This document shows positions 9,093-18,464 of a stretch of DNA of 40,639 nucleotides, piece by piece. The number at the start of each line of letters is the position of its first letter. Position 1 is the stretch's first letter. The notes beneath the pieces were generated by a model. The model saw only the letters and a program-made list of their open reading frames with translations, had not been told where the DNA came from and searched no databases. The stretch comes from Nostoc sp. LEGE 06077 (GTDB taxonomy: Bacteria > Cyanobacteriota > Cyanobacteriia > Cyanobacteriales > Nostocaceae): positions 1-40,639 of the forward strand of contig NZ_JADEWI010000057.1 in assembly GCF_015207705.1 (NCBI RefSeq), in the 5' to 3' direction. The translations under genes and the position numbers were made by a program.

Positions 9093-11738
9093 CTATAACC
9101 AATTACCAATCAATACATAAGCAGACCAAAAACTGGGCGCTCTGTAATTGGGATGTCGCAAGATTTTTAGTTGAGCATGACGGAGAGCTTGAGCTTTGCT
9201 GATGTTTCCTTTTTTCAATTCTTTATAGAAGTCGCCGACAAACAAAGCTGTGGATTCATCATCAATTTGCCACAGAGAAGCTAAAGTGCTTCGCGCACCG
9301 GCTCTAATGGCTGTACCGGCGAGTCCTAAAGCGGCGCGGTTGTCTCCAGTTGCGGTTTGACAAGCGCTCAATACTAATAGTTCTACTGCTTTTACTTGAG
9401 TTGCGTCTCGATCTCGGAGTAAGCTGTCAAATTGCTTGACATTAATTGGCCCATCGGCAGCCAAAATAAAAGTATCCTCAGCACGAGAACTAAATTGTCC
9501 GTGAGTGGCTAAATGTACCACATTAAAGGGAACTGAGTTGACTGCTTTTTCGAGAGCTTTGCTGGTAAATTGTTCATCTATCAGATTGGTTGTAGCAACT
9601 CCAGCACTGCTAATAGATTGAACTTCTGACTTAATTGCAGGTAGTGAGGCAAAGTTAGGAAAGTTTGCTGGAGGCTGAGTTAACCCAGCTACTAAAGCTT
9701 TTAGTTGCTGTTGTACTATGGGCTGAGGATTTTGCAGTTGTAAACCAACACTTAAAGCGATCGCATATTTTTCAATTAAGAATTTTTCACCATCGTAAAG
9801 CGATGCCATTGGAATGTTACGTAAGACACCATCCAGTACAAATACGAGAGTATCAACTTTTGTGGTTGATAACTTTGATTCAATAGGTTTGAGCAACCAG
9901 TCGTAAATTTTTTGTGATTGGATTTTGACGGCGTTGATAGCAGTGGGATTCACCAATACTGTTCTCAGATTCGCCACAACTTTTTCTACTTCTTCTGGGG
10001 TAATATTGGTGCTGTAACTCTGTAGAGGTTGCTTGGGTAGTTTAACAATTACCTGAAGTTGTGTAGGTAGAATAATTGGATAAAAAATAGCAGTGGTGGG
10101 ATTTTCTATATCTACCACTTGATCTAGGATGACGTTTTTACCTTCTAAACAAGCTTCTTGGAAAAAGTTATCTATTTCTGCCAATTGCAAAGCTTCTATG
10201 CGTTGACGTGCTTGATCTAAAATTTTCGCATTTTGCTGTCCTGCTTGAGATTGCAAAAGTAACTCTACTGACTGGCGATAAATCGGTTCAACACTATCTC
10301 GAAAATTAAATTGTACGTCTTGATTAATTGTTGCTAAATCTCTCCGCAGAGACTTAATAGTTTCCACCGCTGCATCATAAGCCGCGATCGCACTGGGAAA
10401 ATCTTTTTTTTGCCAAAGTAATCTGCCTAATTGCCACTGTAACCGATAGGCAATGTCTGGTGTAGTAGTCGCCTGTGCTAAGATTAACCCCTGTTGAGTC
10501 AGACTTTTAGCCTCTGACCATTGTTTAGTTTGTTCGTATAAATTACCCAAACTCAAAAGTGCATTAGCTTCAGCACGGCGATCGCCTAAACTGTGAGATT
10601 CTTTCACCGTATTAGCCAGAATCTGAGCAATTTTTTGCAGATTTGCCTGTTGAAAGTCGGGAATAGAGTTTTTGCGTTGATTCGCCATCTCCAGTTTGAT
10701 CAAGCTTTGGGCGTAATTAATCTGGGAGTAAATAGCAGTGCGACTGGAGGGAAGTTGGTTAATTTGAGATTCAAGAGTCGGTAATATAGATTCTGCCTCT
10801 GTTAATTGTTCATCTTCAATTAATAGACTTATATAATTAAGTTGGGCAGGGATTTTGGTGAAAGGTGAGGCAGATAGTTTGATAGTTTGTTGATAATAGG
10901 CGATCGCTGCTGGTGTATTCTTTTGTTTGCGAGCATTATTTCCCAAACTAAACAAACTAGCAACCATATCATGATCAGATTCTAGCCGCTGGGCGATCGC
11001 CAGACTTTGTTCTAAAATCTCTTGGGATTTTGGCAAACTTCCCGATATTAACAACGCATTCCCCAGCGATCGCAAACCTGTGGCTTTTTCCAGAGAATCT
11101 GGTTGCGATTGCAAATGTTGATTCACTGTTTCTAACATTTGGATAGCACGGCGGTAAAAGCCTTGAGTGCGCCAAGCTTGTGCTTGATTAATTTGCGATC
11201 GCACCACACCATGATAATTTTTTGTTTGCTGATATATTTTTTCTGCTTGCTGCCAACTGACTAAAGCTGCTTCAGCCTTTCCCATTGCCAGTTGCAAACG
11301 ACCTTGAATTTCTAAAGCTTGGGCAAATACTGGCAGATTTTGGTTGCCTTGCAATAAATTTAAGCTCTCAGTTATTGCTTGCTGTGCCTCTGTAAATGCG
11401 CCTAGTTGCTGGTAAGCCAAAGATAAATTACTCAAAGTGGTAGCTAGTCTGAGTTGATCTCCTGTTTGTTTGTATTCCTGTACAGCTTGTTGTAATACTT
11501 GCACTGCTTCAGCAAAGCGCCCCGCATCATAAATAATTTTGCCTTGTTCTAAAGGTGACGGATGAATGCTTGCATTCGCCAATAAAGATGAAGAGTAGAT
11601 ATGATGCGGTAAAACTGCAAACACAGGTGAACCAAGCACACACAGTAAACTAACAAAAAAATGCAAAAATAAACGCGAAACTCTGTTGATTTTGCGATAA
11701 TTAAGCCAAAAATCCCTAGTTATAATTTTGATGGGCAT
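9093..11738 (-). CDS. TPR-CHAT protein, predicted exported or membrane-anchored protease-like protein
   Basis: The 881-residue protein begins with a hydrophobic export/anchor segment (about residues 22-42, LFLHFFVSLLCVLGSPVFAV). A long array of tetratricopeptide repeats follows (about 60-470; for example GRFAEAVQVLQQAV, and TTLSNLSLAYQQLGAFTEAQ). The C-terminal CHAT domain (about 620-881) belongs to the caspase/separase-like clan CD peptidases. The expected catalytic pair is present: His746 in HLATHG and Cys793 in LSACQTA; GLAGTAIRAGA and SLWQIDDESTA are further CHAT landmarks. Such TPR-CHAT proteins are abundant in filamentous cyanobacteria, and their substrates are mostly unknown. The gene stands alone, divergent from the DUF3110 gene, with six HIP1 sites inside the TPR region, consistent with a long-resident gene. 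Confidence 0.9.
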   Translation of the reverse strand: MPIKIITRDFWLNYRKINRVSRLFLHFFVSLLCVLGSPVFAVLPHHIYSSSLLANASIHPSPLEQGKIIYDAGRFAEAVQVLQQAVQEYKQTGDQLRLATTLSNLSLAYQQLGAFTEAQQAITESLNLLQGNQNLPVFAQALEIQGRLQLAMGKAEAALVSWQQAEKIYQQTKNYHGVVRSQINQAQAWRTQGFYRRAIQMLETVNQHLQSQPDSLEKATGLRSLGNALLISGSLPKSQEILEQSLAIAQRLESDHDMVASLFSLGNNARKQKNTPAAIAYYQQTIKLSASPFTKIPAQLNYISLLIEDEQLTEAESILPTLESQINQLPSSRTAIYSQINYAQSLIKLEMANQRKNSIPDFQQANLQKIAQILANTVKESHSLGDRRAEANALLSLGNLYEQTKQWSEAKSLTQQGLILAQATTTPDIAYRLQWQLGRLLWQKKDFPSAIAAYDAAVETIKSLRRDLATINQDVQFNFRDSVEPIYRQSVELLLQSQAGQQNAKILDQARQRIEALQLAEIDNFFQEACLEGKNVILDQVVDIENPTTAIFYPIILPTQLQVIVKLPKQPLQSYSTNITPEEVEKVVANLRTVLVNPTAINAVKIQSQKIYDWLLKPIESKLSTTKVDTLVFVLDGVLRNIPMASLYDGEKFLIEKYAIALSVGLQLQNPQPIVQQQLKALVAGLTQPPANFPNFASLPAIKSEVQSISSAGVATTNLIDEQFTSKALEKAVNSVPFNVVHLATHGQFSSRAEDTFILAADGPINVKQFDSLLRDRDATQVKAVELLVLSACQTATGDNRAALGLAGTAIRAGARSTLASLWQIDDESTALFVGDFYKELKKGNISKAQALRHAQLKILRHPNYRAPSFWSAYVLIGNWL

Positions 11739-11880
11739 GGCAACAAGGAGATGATTAAATAAAAAAGTATAAAGGACGAGAGATGAAAGTTAAAGACAGA
11801 AAACAATTTATTTCATCCTTCATCCTATCCTTCTCCTAAAAGAAGACGCTAAGAGCGTTTATATACTTCAGATTTCAAAG

Positions 11881-12309
11881 ATGATTACACCAATGCGTAT
11901 ATTTGTTTTAATTTTTAATGCTCATACAGAAAACGAAGGGATTCACACAGTTCGAGTTGGCGATCGCAATAAAATTCTTATGTTTGAGTCAGAAGACGAT
12001 GCTCTCCGCTTCGCCCTAATGTTAGAAGCTCAGGATTTCCCTACACCTACAGTCGAAGCGATCGATGGGGAAGAAATTAAGGAATTTTGCGAAAGTGCTG
12101 GTTACGATTGGGAAATTGTGCCGGAAAATAGTGATTTAATTCTTCCCCCAGAACTGAACGTAGAAGAAACTGACTGGCAAGTAGATGGCGCAAACGAGGA
12201 TATTGATGACAGTACATTCGACATTGAACAAGTTCCACCAGCAGCGGAAACAGAATTGTCTGAGTCGGAACTCGAAAGTATCCGCCGCAAACTAGAAGGA
12301 TTGTTGTAA
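11881..12309 (+). CDS. DUF3110 domain protein (142 aa)
   Basis: Residues 5-75 match the DUF3110 family of cyanobacteria and plastids (MRIFVLIFNA, ENEGIHTVRVGDRNKILMFE, then EDDALRFALMLEAQDFPTP). The remaining half is strongly acidic and probably disordered, ending in a helix (LSESELESIRRKLEGLL). The function of the family is not established. Either the ATG at 11881 or the in-frame ATG at 11893 could be the start; family members often begin at the MR(I/V)FVL position. murQ follows 143 bases downstream across a tandem heptamer repeat. Confidence 0.85.
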   Translation: MITPMRIFVLIFNAHTENEGIHTVRVGDRNKILMFESEDDALRFALMLEAQDFPTPTVEAIDGEEIKEFCESAGYDWEIVPENSDLILPPELNVEETDWQVDGANEDIDDSTFDIEQVPPAAETELSESELESIRRKLEGLL

Positions 12310-12311
12310 TT

Positions 12312-12438
12312 AGTCATTGGTCATTAGTCATTGATGGTGGGTGTAAGTGTAAGAAGCAAGGTATCTTTGTCCTATTCCCCTATAAAACCTGTGTTGTTTG
12401 ACAAATGACTAATGACAGCAGACAAATAACAAATGACA
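12312..12438. repeat. short tandem heptamer repeats (STRR type), inverted copies
   Basis: Three heptamers AGTCATT, GGTCATT, AGTCATT run head-to-tail at 12312-12332. Reverse-complement units AATGACT/AATGACA occur at 12404-12417 and 12432-12438, and a last one overlaps the murQ start. Such heptamer repeats are a hallmark of heterocystous cyanobacterial genomes. The two groups could base-pair in the transcript. The in-frame extension of murQ to 12405 is just translated repeat. Confidence 0.7.
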
Positions 12439-12452
12439 CAGGAAATAAAAAA

Positions 12453-13376
12453 ATGACAGATTTGCAGGAACGCGGGCATCTTTTAACTGAGCAGGTCAAT
12501 CCTCTCAGTCTCAACTTAGATCAACTTAGTTCGTTAGAATTAGTAGAACTATTTAATAGCGAAGACCAAAAAGCAGTAGCAGCAGTAGCTGCGGCGAAAA
12601 TTGAATTAGCTCAAGCTATTGAACTAACCGCAGAACGTTTGCACCAAGGCGGACGTTTATTTTATATAGGTGCAGGTACAAGCGGTAGGTTAGGGGTGTT
12701 AGATGCGGCTGAATGTCCCCCTACTTTTTGTACACCTCCAGAATTAGTCCAGGGAATAATTGCAGGTGGTGCTGGTGCATTGGTACGTAGTTCTGAGGAT
12801 TTAGAAGACCGCTCCCAAGATGGAGAAGCCGCGATCGCTCAAAGACAAATTACCCAATTAGATGTAGTGGTGGGGATTACAGCTGGTGGGACAACTCCTT
12901 TTGTGCATGGGGCGTTGAGCGCTGCTCGCCAACGAGGAGCCGTAACTATATTTATTGCCTGTGTGCCGAAAGAACAAGTTAGCATCGATGTTGATATTGA
13001 TATTCGCTTATTGACTGGGCCAGAGGTATTAGCTGGTTCTACTCGCTTAAAAGCGGGTACAGTTACAAAGTTGACTTTAAATATTTTGTCCACTGGGGTG
13101 ATGGTAAAGCTGGGCAAGGTTTATGGGAATCGGATGGTGGACGTAGCAGTCACAAATCAAAAACTCCGCGATCGCGCTTTGCGAATTCTGCAAGACCTCA
13201 CTGGCTTAAGTCGGGAAACTGCGGGTCTACTACTAGAACGGAGTGGTAAATGGGTGAAGCTGGCTTTATTGATGCATTGGACTGGTTTAGAAAAACAAGC
13301 AGGCGATCGGCTTTTATCAGAACACCAAGGGAATCTTAGATCCGCTGTAGCCAGCTACAACAACACACAACCTTGA
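12453..13376 (+). CDS. murQ: MurQ, N-acetylmuramic acid 6-phosphate etherase
   Basis: MurQ cleaves the lactyl ether of MurNAc-6-phosphate, giving GlcNAc-6-phosphate and D-lactate, in cytoplasmic recycling of cell-wall sugars. The 307-residue length is normal. The SIS-domain signature is clear: GAGTSGRLGVLDAAECPPTF near residues 75-94, GIIAGG, and VVGITAGGTTPFVHGAL near residues 133-149. The C-terminal part shows NRMVDVAVTN and LLLERSGKWVKLALLM. The start at 12453 is chosen because the family begins at TDLQERGHLLTEQVNP; the 16 residues upstream are encoded by tandem repeat. No sugar kinase (AnmK) or transporter gene is adjacent. A terminator follows. Confidence 0.95.
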   Translation: MTDLQERGHLLTEQVNPLSLNLDQLSSLELVELFNSEDQKAVAAVAAAKIELAQAIELTAERLHQGGRLFYIGAGTSGRLGVLDAAECPPTFCTPPELVQGIIAGGAGALVRSSEDLEDRSQDGEAAIAQRQITQLDVVVGITAGGTTPFVHGALSAARQRGAVTIFIACVPKEQVSIDVDIDIRLLTGPEVLAGSTRLKAGTVTKLTLNILSTGVMVKLGKVYGNRMVDVAVTNQKLRDRALRILQDLTGLSRETAGLLLERSGKWVKLALLMHWTGLEKQAGDRLLSEHQGNLRSAVASYNNTQP

Positions 13377-13419
13377 GAATTATTGCATAGATAAATTTTT
13401 AAATCAATTCCCAACATCT

Positions 13420-13453
13420 GGCTGCTACTAATTTTTGGTAGCAAGCCTTTTTT
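13420..13453 (+). terminator. intrinsic terminator after murQ
   Basis: GGCTGCTAC (13420-13428) pairs with GTAGC-A-AGCC (13438-13447, one bulged A), followed by T6 (13448-13453). It lies 44 bases after the murQ stop codon. Confidence 0.8.
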
Positions 13454-14113
13454 GCGTTTTGAGGTTGGAATATTCTGCTCAATCTTCAGACTCGGATGCA
13501 ATGTTCAGGCGATCGCTCAATAGCAGTAAAGCAAACTTGCAAAGCCCAAAATCTCCAAATTTGCGATCGCCAATCTTAATTAAAGAATTAACCATCAAGT
13601 CACCATTTTATAAATTTTTTTTCCTATTCAAAAAACTAATCTTACCATAGCCCAATCATCTCCTGATTGAAATGCTGTTTCTTCTTCAAACCGCTTTGAC
13701 AAGCGAGATGTATTTTTATACATAAAAATAAAAATACATCTATGAAATACTACAATTTATTTTTCCTAGAATATACCCAAAAAAATCAATATTTACATGA
13801 TTAGTGTTACAGATTACATAGAAGCTAAAAAAACACATATAAAATATGCAAAGCATTATATAACAATGCTTTAGAAATTAATAAAGATTAAGTATTTTCC
13901 GATTAAATTTATATATTACGTAGAGACATGAGTTTATTATGATACTTACAGGTATAGCTTGCTAATAATAATTACGAGTTTTTTCTAGTACCAATCACGC
14001 AAATATTAAGTTAACCTGAATCACATTGTGGTCTCAGCCCTATTTACGCAGTTTCTCGGATATAGAGAAGCCGAAACAGTTTAGTGTTCCCTATTGAGTT
14101 TAGGAATTTTTTC
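13454..14113. other. AT-rich gene-free interval with a long palindrome
   Basis: No convincing gene is present in these 660 bases. Two HIP1 octamers lie near 13509 and 13563, after which the sequence becomes very AT-rich and HIP1 almost vanishes. A perfect 14-base inverted repeat is present: AGATGTATTTTTAT (13706-13719) and ATAAAAATACATCT (13728-13741), with an eight-base loop. The promoter of the downstream GH30-like gene must lie in the right half. The base composition change near 13.6 kb may mark the edge of the polysaccharide island. Confidence 0.5.
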
Positions 14114-15574
14114 ATGAGTAAACTTAATTCTTTGCTATGTTCCTTAATAGCATCTACTGCTCTTTTGGCACAATCATTATCTAGTGCATTAGCAATCACC
14201 CCAATTACCATTACAGTTAAATCAGGCGCAAGACAAGCATTCCAAGGTTTAGGATTTAGCTCAACTATTGCTGGTAGTAATGGATATGCGAAGCTAACAC
14301 AATCACAAAAAAATACACTGCAAAAACTATTGTGTAATGATGCCAAATTCAAGATTGTCAGACTCTGGTTCGACGGAAATAAGTATGCGCCTCAACCCGG
14401 TGTTGAAAACATACCTGTGTTCGTCAATCCTTATGTAAAGTCAGGATTTATTGCTGATGCCTTAGCAAATGGATGTACTACACTGCTATTAGCACCTGGT
14501 GCCTTACCATCGTATATGAAGTCTGGAGATAGTATCTACATTAAAGATGCTGAGATATTCAATTATGCTACTCTTTTAGCCAATTTCATATCTCGAATGA
14601 AGCAAGAATATGGAGTGAAACTTCATGCTACAGGCATATTAAACGAGCCTAATGATAATTCAATCAGATTCAAAGATTCTCAATGGCCCATAATAGTTAA
14701 GGCTCTGCGCCAAGAGTTAGATAATCGTAATTTACAAGATGTCAAAATAATTACACCTGAGTTGGCAAATGCTGATAGTATCGCTGTCCGCATCATCAAA
14801 GCCATCAAAAATGATCCCGAAGCCTGGAAAGCACTGGCGGCTATTTCTACCCATTCTTACAATATGGCCGCAGCACCTTGGATAGTATCGCAAATTGAAG
14901 GCACAGGTAAAGAATATTGGATGACGGAAGCTGGTACCAATGGCCCAGAAGAACCCGGAGATGCTCTTATAGCCGCCTCTGCTGCTTCCCGCTTTCTCAA
15001 CGATATGAACAATCTAGTAACTCACTGGATTTGGTTTATTGGACATGCACCCTCACATACTCAAGACAACTCTACACGACTAATCCCTTACTCTATCAGC
15101 CCATTTAAATATCAATTCTTCCAAAAATATCATTACTTCAAGCAACTCACTCGAACCTTTGATGTCGGAGCAGTCTTCAGAAAAAGCTATAGCTCTCTGG
15201 AGAAAGACATGACATGGTCTACTGGCAAAAAACCTCGAATTACTGTGGCCAGTGCTAAAAATCCTGATGGTTCTTGGGGAATAGGTATAAGTAATTACAC
15301 CTCTGACAAATTTTTCTTTGCCCTTCCTGCTGGTTTTGGTCTTCCAGCAGGTACATTAGTAAGTGACGCACAATCTGGTCGTCAAGCAGAAACTTTTGCT
15401 ATCACAGTATCTGTTGAAGAACTAGCTCAAGCTGGGGATATCAAGATGAAAATGTATCGTTCCAACAGCAATGTGAATAATGTCTACATCGGCACTGCTT
15501 TGATGCGTAAAGGAACAGTTACTATTCCTAAAGTAGAAAGTTTAGATCTCATTACTCTCCGCAGCAGTAAGTAA
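14114..15574 (+). CDS. secreted GH30-like glycoside hydrolase
   Basis: The ATG at 14114, preceded by AGGA at a suitable distance, gives a 486-residue protein with a signal peptide (MSKLNSLLCSLIASTALLAQ, ending SSALA). The rest reads as a GH30-type (beta/alpha)8 barrel plus a C-terminal beta domain. QAFQGLGFSST is the usual N-terminal strand motif. Glu178 in GILNEPND is the expected acid/base and Glu272 in YWMTEAGTN the expected nucleophile, which is the clan GH-A arrangement. THSYN between them is also typical. Family members hydrolyse beta-linked glucosyl, xylosyl or glucuronoxylan-type substrates; the actual substrate cannot be read here. Its place beside a polysaccharide synthesis locus suggests trimming or degrading the exported polymer. 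The frame also extends to a GTG at 14084, which would spoil the signal peptide. Confidence 0.8.
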   Translation: MSKLNSLLCSLIASTALLAQSLSSALAITPITITVKSGARQAFQGLGFSSTIAGSNGYAKLTQSQKNTLQKLLCNDAKFKIVRLWFDGNKYAPQPGVENIPVFVNPYVKSGFIADALANGCTTLLLAPGALPSYMKSGDSIYIKDAEIFNYATLLANFISRMKQEYGVKLHATGILNEPNDNSIRFKDSQWPIIVKALRQELDNRNLQDVKIITPELANADSIAVRIIKAIKNDPEAWKALAAISTHSYNMAAAPWIVSQIEGTGKEYWMTEAGTNGPEEPGDALIAASAASRFLNDMNNLVTHWIWFIGHAPSHTQDNSTRLIPYSISPFKYQFFQKYHYFKQLTRTFDVGAVFRKSYSSLEKDMTWSTGKKPRITVASAKNPDGSWGIGISNYTSDKFFFALPAGFGLPAGTLVSDAQSGRQAETFAITVSVEELAQAGDIKMKMYRSNSNVNNVYIGTALMRKGTVTIPKVESLDLITLRSSK

Positions 15575-15651
15575 ATCTCAGCAAATAAGCTATTCAATCA
15601 TCCACAATGTTCTGAGTCGTGAAATGCCATCTAAATTAATTATCAAAACTT

Positions 15652-15680
15652 TAGCTAGAATGAATTCTAGCTATTTTTCT
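15652..15680 (+). terminator. intrinsic terminator after the GH30-like gene
   Basis: TAGCTAGAA (15652-15660) and TTCTAGCTA (15665-15673) form a perfect nine-base-pair stem with a TGAA loop, followed by TTTTTCT. This separates the hydrolase transcript from the nucleotidyltransferase-fold gene downstream. Confidence 0.8.
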
Positions 15681-15859
15681 TTCTAAATGTAACGAGATAC
15701 TTAATCTGCATCATTCTAATTCAGTTTTCCAGCTAGAGAAAATAAAAATACGTTGACTCGAACCCATATTTCACGAGGTAAAATAGGGAAAATATTCAAT
15801 ATAAACATTGTAAGTATTATGATAAAATTTTATATCAATTGCTTTAATAAGTTTATTAT

Positions 15860-17095
15860 ATGAGTAAAGTTATCCTAGAAAATAAATATATCCAGCAAAA
15901 TACTCTTACTCCTGAAATAGAATTATTAATTTGCTGTTCTCGGACTGATATAGACGAAAAAAAGTCTCTACAAATCAAAACTTTGTTACAAGCACCAATT
16001 AATTGGCCATATCTCATCGAAATTGCTGCTTACCACAAAGTTATACCATTATTATTTATTAACCTGAGTAAATTTAAATCTCCATCTATTCCTAGTAACA
16101 TCTTTAATTCATTACAAAAATATTATTATCTTAATACACAGCATAGTCTATTAATGGCTAGTAAACTTGTCAATATATTAAATATTTTCGCTGAACATAA
16201 AATTCCTGTTATTCCCTTTAAAGGCCCTATCTTAGCCACCACAGCTTATGGAGATATATCACGCCGAGCTTTTGGTGATTTGGATCTGCTTGTACATCGA
16301 GAAGACTTTATTAAAACTAAACAACTATTAATAGATAAAGGATTTGAGCCATACGCAGATAGTAGTGAACAAGAAGCCACTTATCTTAAATCTCTCAATA
16401 TTCAAGACCAAGAAGCTTATTTACGTTCTCATTGGGAACTACATTTAATTAATCGAAAAGAGCAAGTTACTTTAGACGTTCACCAAGGAGTTTTATCAAA
16501 GAAATTTTCAGTACCATATAATTCAAAATGGATATGGGAAGATACTAAATTAATTTCTTTTATAGGTAAACAAATCCTCAGCTTTTCAGCGGAAAATCTG
16601 ATCATTATTCTCTGTTCACAAGGAGGAAAAGACTGTTGGCTATGGCTGAATAGAATTTGTGACTTAGCTGAAGTACTACGTAGCCATTCTGATGTGAATT
16701 GGGAAAAAATTTGGCAGCTTGCTATAAAGCTAAAAATGACACGAATGTTGCTACTTGGACTTTCTCTTGCTCATAATGTTTTAGAGGCTCAACTTCCTGA
16801 ATTTATTTTACAAAAGATAGATAGTAATGCCTTAGTCAAAAATCTCACCGCGGAAATCATTCTCCAACTGACTTGTAATCTTTCAAATGCTGCACCAAAC
16901 AGCCAATTAAAATCTCTGCTATTTCATTTAAAATTAATAGAACATCCTGGGGATAAAATCATATATTGCTATGAACAGATAATTGTTCCTACGATCGCCG
17001 ATAAAAGTTTTATCCGTTTACCTAAATATTTATCATTTTTGTACTATTTTGTTCGACCAATAAGAATGATATTTTTTAATCATAATAGCAAGTAA
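15860..17095 (+). CDS. nucleotidyltransferase-fold protein (PF14907-like, NTP_transf_5)
   Basis: The 411-residue protein carries the pattern of the uncharacterised nucleotidyltransferase family often found in exopolysaccharide loci: VIPFKGPILATTAYGDISRR followed by FGDLDLLVHREDF (about residues 119-150), where the aspartates of GDLDLL are the expected metal ligands. The helical C-terminal half has no recognisable domain. No membrane segment is seen. The molecular function of the family is not established; transfer of a nucleotide or modification of a sugar precursor is possible. It converges on the last glycosyltransferase of the locus, with only 30 bases between their ends, and is very AT-rich like its neighbours. 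Confidence 0.75.
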   Translation: MSKVILENKYIQQNTLTPEIELLICCSRTDIDEKKSLQIKTLLQAPINWPYLIEIAAYHKVIPLLFINLSKFKSPSIPSNIFNSLQKYYYLNTQHSLLMASKLVNILNIFAEHKIPVIPFKGPILATTAYGDISRRAFGDLDLLVHREDFIKTKQLLIDKGFEPYADSSEQEATYLKSLNIQDQEAYLRSHWELHLINRKEQVTLDVHQGVLSKKFSVPYNSKWIWEDTKLISFIGKQILSFSAENLIIILCSQGGKDCWLWLNRICDLAEVLRSHSDVNWEKIWQLAIKLKMTRMLLLGLSLAHNVLEAQLPEFILQKIDSNALVKNLTAEIILQLTCNLSNAAPNSQLKSLLFHLKLIEHPGDKIIYCYEQIIVPTIADKSFIRLPKYLSFLYYFVRPIRMIFFNHNSK

Positions 17096-17125
17096 ATCAA
17101 ACCCAATTAAACGAGAAATTACCTA

Positions 17126-18301
17126 TTAAATAAACTTATTGTAAATAGACATTAACTGTTTATAATTTACTGCTGAAGAATATTTAGATTCATAAATAAA
17201 ACGAGCGTTATTTCCACAATTATTCATAAATTCAGGATGATTAATTGCCCATTGTATTTTAGTTGCTAAATCTTGCGAATTGCCAGCTTCAAAGTGTAAT
17301 CCACTGATTTGATCTTCAACAATTTCTGCCATACTCCCTAACTGGGAGACTATCACAGGTAAACTAGAAGCAAATGCTTCAACGATTGTTAATGGAAAAC
17401 CTTCATACCAAATTGAAGGAAGAATTAACAATTTAGCTTTTTGCATTAATTCCATCACTATTGATTTATCTTGATATCCCAAAAATTCAATTAAATTTGC
17501 ATAGCCTGCTTGTTGAACTTGTTTCTGAAAGACTTGACGTAGTGGGCCATCCCCGACAATTTTTAATGGTGTAGATATATTGTTGTGGATATAAGCATTA
17601 ATCAGAACAGAAACGCCTTTTTCTTCTGATAGTCTGCCAACGAATAGCAAGTAATTATCACGCTGACTATTGGGTTCTAAAGGATTTTGATGAAAAACAA
17701 AATTTGGTTTAACATGAATTTTTTCTGCTGGTAGTCCAGCTTGAATCATTTTTTCTTTTTGGAATTGAGTCAAAACAATATAACCGTTGACTCTCTTATG
17801 CCAAGTACCTGTTAATCTATGCCATGTAGTCATCGCAGCTACAACAGAACTTTGAATATGAGAGTTACGATAACAGCCATGCACAACACTAGACCAAGGT
17901 ATTAATGTACCAATACAATCTTCACAAATCTTTCCATCTCGAAATGGCATTGCTTTAGGGCAAGCCAGACGATAGTTATGCAACGTTTGAATAACAGGTA
18001 CTCCAGCACCATAACAAGCATCATAGACAGCAGGAGATAGTAAAGGAAAAAAATTATGTACATGAACTATCTCAGGAGAAAAACGTATAATCTCCGCTTG
18101 AACTCGGTGTTTGGATGCAAGCGAATATATTGCACCCCCAGCGGCTGCCAATGTATCCCAAATATTTACTATACTGAGATTATTTTCTTCCAATAAAATC
18201 ACATTATGCCCGTTAGCTTCTAACAGGCTTTTTTCTGCCTGAACTACTTTATCTTCACCACCGCTTAATCGATAGCGATTGTGTAAAATTAACAGCTTCA
18301 T
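17126..18301 (-). CDS. GT4-type glycosyltransferase (copy 2 of type A)
   Basis: This is a 391-residue GT-B fold retaining glycosyltransferase. The N-terminal domain shows HNRYRLSGGEDKV and DIVHVHNFFP-like text (EIVHVHNFFPLLSP, about residue 77). A conserved cysteine cluster appears in CPKAMPFRDGKICEDCIG (about 114-131). The C-terminal nucleotide-sugar domain has LLFVGRLSEEKG (about 220) and the E-x7-E motif in EGFPLTIVEAFASSLPVIVS (about 300). It is clearly homologous along its whole length to the protein at 21282-22460. It is the last gene of the minus-strand series and so the 3' end of the locus. Donor and acceptor are not predictable. Confidence 0.88.
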   Translation of the reverse strand: MKLLILHNRYRLSGGEDKVVQAEKSLLEANGHNVILLEENNLSIVNIWDTLAAAGGAIYSLASKHRVQAEIIRFSPEIVHVHNFFPLLSPAVYDACYGAGVPVIQTLHNYRLACPKAMPFRDGKICEDCIGTLIPWSSVVHGCYRNSHIQSSVVAAMTTWHRLTGTWHKRVNGYIVLTQFQKEKMIQAGLPAEKIHVKPNFVFHQNPLEPNSQRDNYLLFVGRLSEEKGVSVLINAYIHNNISTPLKIVGDGPLRQVFQKQVQQAGYANLIEFLGYQDKSIVMELMQKAKLLILPSIWYEGFPLTIVEAFASSLPVIVSQLGSMAEIVEDQISGLHFEAGNSQDLATKIQWAINHPEFMNNCGNNARFIYESKYSSAVNYKQLMSIYNKFI

Positions 18302-18464
18302 GCTTTTTTCTAAACTTGTGGATATGAATTAATACTATTAAGTTAAGGAGTAGTAATTTTTGATCTGAGGGATACACTAATAAAAATTTATCTGAACTTT
18401 ATTTTTATATGAATAGTCTATAAAAACAGGCAAGAACAATTAGGGAAAATCCAGGTATCTTTCA

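Noticed and set aside
12312-12438. Possible CRISPR-like tandem repeat
   Set aside because: Units are seven bases, without unique spacers; it is a heptamer repeat.
13435-13650. 71-codon plus-strand frame after murQ
   Set aside because: It begins inside the murQ terminator and is low-complexity with K/S/L runs.
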